From: Micromonospora echinaurantiaca
GTDB taxonomy: Bacteria > Actinomycetota > Actinomycetes > Mycobacteriales > Micromonosporaceae
Direction of reading: 5' to 3'
Length of the DNA: 64,000 nucleotides
Assembly (NCBI RefSeq): GCF_900090235.1
Contig: NZ_LT607750.1
Span: 4,269,001 to 4,333,000, forward strand
The notes beneath the pieces were generated by a model. It had not been told where the DNA came from. It did not search any database and saw only the letters and a program-made list of their open reading frames with translations. A program made the translations under genes and the position numbers. Every line of letters begins with the position of its first letter. Position 1 is the stretch's first letter. Below, piece after piece: positions 60,845 to 64,000 of this stretch.

Positions 60845-63085
60845 ATGCGTACGTTCTTGTCGACGTATGGGGCGGGTGGGACCGGCGAGCCGCCGGCGGG
60901 TGGCGCGGCCGGTGGCAACGGCGGCCGGGCGCCCCTGACCGGCGCCAGCGTGTTCGACCTGCCCGACCAGCTCGCCGGCAAGGCCGACCCGGCACTGATC
61001 GCCCAGGACGAGCAGCACTTCGCGGCCATGGCGGAGAGCCTCGAGCAGCTGTCCGCCGACCTGTCCGACCGCCTCGACGCCGCGCGCAAGGCGCCCGGCG
61101 GCAAGGGCCGGCAGGCGGTCGACCGGGACCAGGAGATCCGCCGGTTGTCCGCGCGCCTGCGCGCGTTGGGTCGCTACGGTCTGGACCTCTGCCTCGGGCA
61201 CATGGTCAGCGCGGACGACCCGGAGCCGGTGTACATCGGGCGGCGCGGCCTCACCGACAGCGCCGGTCGTCGGCTGCTGCTCGACTGGCGCTCCCCCGCG
61301 GCCGAGCCGTTCTTCGGCGCCACCCACGCCAACCCGATGGGGCTGGCGAGCCGCCGCCGGTACCGCTGGACGAAGGGCCGGATCACCGACTACTGGGACG
61401 AGGTGTTCAGCCCGGACGGGTTCGCGGGGCACGCCGCCGCCCTCGACGACCAGTCCGCCTTCATCGCCAGTCTGGGCGGCAGCCGGTCGGACCGGATGCG
61501 GGACGTGCTCGGCACCATCCAGGCCGACCAGGACGCCATCATCCGGGCGGGATCGACCGGCGCGCTGGTGGTGGACGGCGGTCCGGGTACCGGGAAGACC
61601 GTCGTCGCGCTGCACCGCACCGCCTACCTGCTCTACGCCGACCCTCGCCTCGGCCACCGCCGGGGCGGCGTGCTGTTCGTCGGTCCGCACCAGCCCTACC
61701 TGGCCTACGTCTCCGACGTCCTGCCCAGCCTCGGCGAGGAGGACGTGCAGATCTGCACCCTGCGGGACCTCGTCCCCGAGGGCGCCGCGGCGCGCGTGGA
61801 GACTGACCCGGACGTGGCCCGGCTGAAGTCGTCCGCCGACCTGGTGCGGGCGATCGAGGCGGCCGTCCGGTTCTACGAGGAGCCGCCCAGCAAGGGGATG
61901 ACGGTCACCACCGACGACGCCGAGCTCAGGCTGAGCGTCGCCGACTGGGCCGACGCGTTCGACGCCCCAGATCCCGGCACCCCGCACAACGAGGCGCGGG
62001 ACGAGATCTGGGCGGAACTGCTCACGATCCTGATCGACAAGTACGACGGCGACGAGCCGGACGAGCTGGTCCGCCGGTCGCTGCTGCGGAACCCGGAGCT
62101 GCGCACGGCCGTCAACCGGGCGTGGCCGGTGCTCGACCCGGCCGAACTCGTCGCGGATCTCTGGTCGGTCCCCGCCTACCTGCGCAAATGCGCCCCCTGG
62201 CTGAGCACGGACGACATCCGGAAGCTCCAGCGCGACGACGCCCGGGCGTGGACGCTGTCGGACCTGCCGCTGCTGGACGCGGCCCGGCAGCGGATCGGTG
62301 ACCCGGGGGCGTCCGGACGCCGGAGCCGGTCCGACACCGCGGCCGCCGTCGAACGCGAGCAGATGACCAGGGTCGTCGACGACCTGATCGAGGCCAACGC
62401 CTACGACGACGGCGAAGGTCTGCTGACGATGCTGCGCCAGCAGGACCTACGGGACGCCCTGGTCGAGGGGAGCACGTCGGCCGACACCGAGCCGGACCGG
62501 CTCGCCGGCCCGTTCGCGCACATCGTGGTGGACGAGGCGCAGGAGCTGACCGACGCGGAGTGGCAGATGCTGCTGCTCCGCTGCCCGTCCCGGAGCTTCA
62601 CCATCGTCGGGGACCGCGCCCAGGCCCGGCACGGGTTCACCGAGTCGTGGCGGGAGCGGCTCGAACGGATCGGGCTCGACCGGATCGACCTGGCGTCCCT
62701 GACCATCAACTACCGGACGCCGAAGGAGATCATGACGGCGGCCGAGCCGGTCATCCGCGCCGCGCTCCCGGACGCCAACGTGCCGACCTCCGTCCGCAGC
62801 GGCGGCGTCCCCGTCGAGCGCGGAGCCGTTTCGGAGCTGCGCCCGATCCTCGACGCCTGGCTCGCCACGCACGCCGACGGGATCGCCTGCGTCATCGGCG
62901 ACCCCACCTTCGAGGCCACGTCCCGGGTCCGGTCGCTGACCCCCGAACTGGCGAAGGGGCTCGAGTTCGACCTGGTCGTCCTGGTCGACCCCGAGAAGTT
63001 CGGCGACGGCATCGAGGGGGCCGTCGACCGCTACGTCGCGATGACCCGGGCGACCCAACGGCTGGTGATCCTCACCAGCTCCTGA
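60845..63085 (+). CDS. helR: HelR: RNA-polymerase-recycling motor ATPase (rifamycin-tolerance helicase)
   Basis: A 746-residue UvrD/HelD-like superfamily-1 ATPase. N-terminal coiled-coil arm: residues ~45-110. LLLDWRSPAAEPFF (near 143-156) is a strong HelD/HelR-family landmark. Walker A is GGPGTGKTVVAL (near 244-255), Walker B VDEAQELT, later motifs SLTINYRTPKE and TPELAKGLEFDLVVLVD. HelR removes stalled RNA polymerase from DNA and displaces rifamycins. ATG 60845 is the family start. An RAE-like site upstream supports the identity and predicts rifamycin induction. Confidence 0.9.
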   Translation: MRTFLSTYGAGGTGEPPAGGAAGGNGGRAPLTGASVFDLPDQLAGKADPALIAQDEQHFAAMAESLEQLSADLSDRLDAARKAPGGKGRQAVDRDQEIRRLSARLRALGRYGLDLCLGHMVSADDPEPVYIGRRGLTDSAGRRLLLDWRSPAAEPFFGATHANPMGLASRRRYRWTKGRITDYWDEVFSPDGFAGHAAALDDQSAFIASLGGSRSDRMRDVLGTIQADQDAIIRAGSTGALVVDGGPGTGKTVVALHRTAYLLYADPRLGHRRGGVLFVGPHQPYLAYVSDVLPSLGEEDVQICTLRDLVPEGAAARVETDPDVARLKSSADLVRAIEAAVRFYEEPPSKGMTVTTDDAELRLSVADWADAFDAPDPGTPHNEARDEIWAELLTILIDKYDGDEPDELVRRSLLRNPELRTAVNRAWPVLDPAELVADLWSVPAYLRKCAPWLSTDDIRKLQRDDARAWTLSDLPLLDAARQRIGDPGASGRRSRSDTAAAVEREQMTRVVDDLIEANAYDDGEGLLTMLRQQDLRDALVEGSTSADTEPDRLAGPFAHIVVDEAQELTDAEWQMLLLRCPSRSFTIVGDRAQARHGFTESWRERLERIGLDRIDLASLTINYRTPKEIMTAAEPVIRAALPDANVPTSVRSGGVPVERGAVSELRPILDAWLATHADGIACVIGDPTFEATSRVRSLTPELAKGLEFDLVVLVDPEKFGDGIEGAVDRYVAMTRATQRLVILTSS

Positions 63086-63086
63086 C

Positions 63087-63100
63087 GCCGACCGGTCGGC
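63087..63100. terminator. Short palindrome after helR
   Basis: GCCGACCGGTCGGC is a perfect 14-bp palindrome 2 nt after the helR stop. As a hairpin it has only a 5-bp stem, so it is a weak terminator candidate. Confidence 0.35.
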
Positions 63101-63147
63101 ACGGTGCCTCGTCGTCCACGCCTGGCGGGGCACCGCGCCGACGGCCG

Positions 63148-63813
63148 CTAAGGCCGCCCGGCGGAGCAGTTGTTGCTCTTCCGCTCGACGGTGTACTCGG
63201 TGTCGTCGTTAGTGATGCCCGACGGCTGGCCGTCGAAGTAGGTCTCCACCTTCTCCCAGCCGCGGCGCTGCTCGTAGTGCAGATGCGGGGCGCCGGAGTT
63301 GCCGGTGCTGCCGACCCGTCCGATCTGCTCGCCCTGGGCGACCCGCTGGCCCTCCCTGACCAGCGGCGGTTCGAGCAGGTGGAGGTACTGGGTCTCCCAC
63401 CTGCCGCCGTGGTCGATCTTCACCCAGTAACCCCCGCCCCGGCCGCGCGGGCCGTTCGGGTTGTCCGGGGTGCGCCCGCCCAGCGAGCCGTTGATCCCGG
63501 CCACGGTGACCGTGCCGGCGTAGGACGCGAGCACCGGCCTGCCCCACGCCTCACCCGTGGTGGGGAACAGGTCGACATCGAAGTCGTCGTGGCCGGGGTA
63601 GGTGCCGAGCTGCCAGGTCTCGCCGCAGGCGACCGGGAGCTGGAAGAGCGGACGTGGGCCCGGCGGCCGCAGCAGTGGCACCACCACCAGGGCGGCAGCG
63701 ACGATCGCCGCGGCCGCGCCGAGCGCGAGGATCCACCGGATGGTACGTCTGCGGGTGTGGCGGCGGGCGCGGTGTCGGGCTGAGGGATGGCCGGTCGTCA
63801 CCGCCCGAAGCAT
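63148..63813 (-). CDS. M23-family metallopeptidase, membrane-anchored
   Basis: A 221-residue peptidoglycan-type peptidase. An Arg/His-rich cytoplasmic start (8-27) precedes one membrane helix (~28-48). The LytM domain follows: HxxxD zinc ligands His75 and Asp79 (GHDDFDVDL), GGYWVKIDHGGRWETQYLHL, and HLH (His177, His179). Zinc and catalytic residues are therefore complete. Start ATG 63813 is chosen; a TTG further upstream is possible. It converges with helR. It probably cleaves peptide cross-links in the cell wall. Confidence 0.88.
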   Translation of the reverse strand: MLRAVTTGHPSARHRARRHTRRRTIRWILALGAAAAIVAAALVVVPLLRPPGPRPLFQLPVACGETWQLGTYPGHDDFDVDLFPTTGEAWGRPVLASYAGTVTVAGINGSLGGRTPDNPNGPRGRGGGYWVKIDHGGRWETQYLHLLEPPLVREGQRVAQGEQIGRVGSTGNSGAPHLHYEQRRGWEKVETYFDGQPSGITNDDTEYTVERKSNNCSAGRP

Positions 63814-63856
63814 GGCAGACGCGGGCAAGGCTCCGGCTGCGGGGTGGCGCGGTCGG

Positions 63857-64000
63857 TCACTCCGTGAAGAGCTTCGCCGCGGTGGTCAGGGTCTGCACGA
63901 CGCCGTAGCCGAGCAGCACGGTGACCAGCGCCCAGGAGATCCAGAGTCGGGCCTGTTGCGTCCCGACGGCCGGCGCCGCGGGGCGGCTGTCCGGCCCCAG
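63857..64000 (-). CDS. Small single-helix membrane protein (MFS small-subunit-like), start beyond the window
   Basis: The last 47 codons of a leftward gene: a polar Pro/Ala/Gln stretch, then one transmembrane helix (LWISWALVTVLLGYGVVQTL) and TTAAKLFTE at the end. This pattern (R-L-W-x-SW, then LxYGV and a Lys-Leu-Phe end) matches the small-subunit peptides that accompany oxalate/formate-type MFS transporters. The transporter itself should lie to the right of the window. Confidence 0.6.
   Translation of the reverse strand: MGPDSRPAAPAVGTQQARLWISWALVTVLLGYGVVQTLTTAAKLFTE

Overview
The window is high-GC actinobacterial chromosome with many GTG starts, ATGA/GTGA gene overlaps and leaderless-looking promoters. 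Gene content (DinB/mycothiol-transferase-type proteins, Pr6Pr membrane protein, a HelR-type helicase, an FxSxx-COOH RiPP locus, secreted CBM2 xylanase) points to a Micromonosporaceae-like soil actinomycete, probably Micromonospora or a close relative. No rRNA, tRNA, CRISPR array, transposase or intact prophage was found.

Layout. 1-5448: a tightly overlapped operon of glycosyltransferases with sedoheptulose-7-phosphate isomerase (gmhA), bifunctional heptose kinase/adenylyltransferase (hldE), an SDR and a GT9 heptosyltransferase-like protein, which looks like an ADP-heptose-dependent glycan pathway. 5458-17523: housekeeping and accessory genes (alpha/beta hydrolase, DUF72, two DinB-fold proteins, glycogen-debranching-like enzyme with an SCP2 protein, zinc alcohol dehydrogenase, 2'-5' RNA ligase family, siderophore-interacting flavoprotein under an iron box). 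17602-28284: two small membrane proteins, a TetR/DHA2 efflux pair, a MarR regulator divergent from an unusual luciferase-like/berberine-bridge-like fusion enzyme, and a two-component system divergent from an MMPL transporter. 28424-43325: FAD oxidase, a chimeric pseudogene, an S4-domain protein, MOSC protein, secreted GH10-CBM2 xylanase, a secreted beta-helix-type protein, HxlR/SnoaL pair, ABC-F protein with an upstream leader ORF, ArsR/SRPBCC pair, a decayed CBM2 gene and a GGDEF protein.

43804-51629 is the most interesting region: an FxSxx-COOH system. Two TIR-like proteins and a 1297-residue ParA-like/TIR-like/NB-ARC/TPR protein are read rightwards and converge on a radical SAM/SPASM maturase and its overlapping 63-residue precursor peptide. 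The precursor ends in WNSAV instead of the usual FxSxx, implying a Trp-based three-residue cyclophane. A SLATT-like two-TM protein lies just upstream of the precursor.

51720-59937 is a complete kdp potassium system (a 27-aa membrane peptide, kdpF, A, B, C, then kdpD, E) read leftwards, with a perfect hairpin between kdpC and kdpD. 60218-60718 carries two abutting gene fragments, followed by helR preceded by a sequence resembling the rifamycin-associated element. The window closes with an M23 peptidase and the end of a small membrane protein gene.
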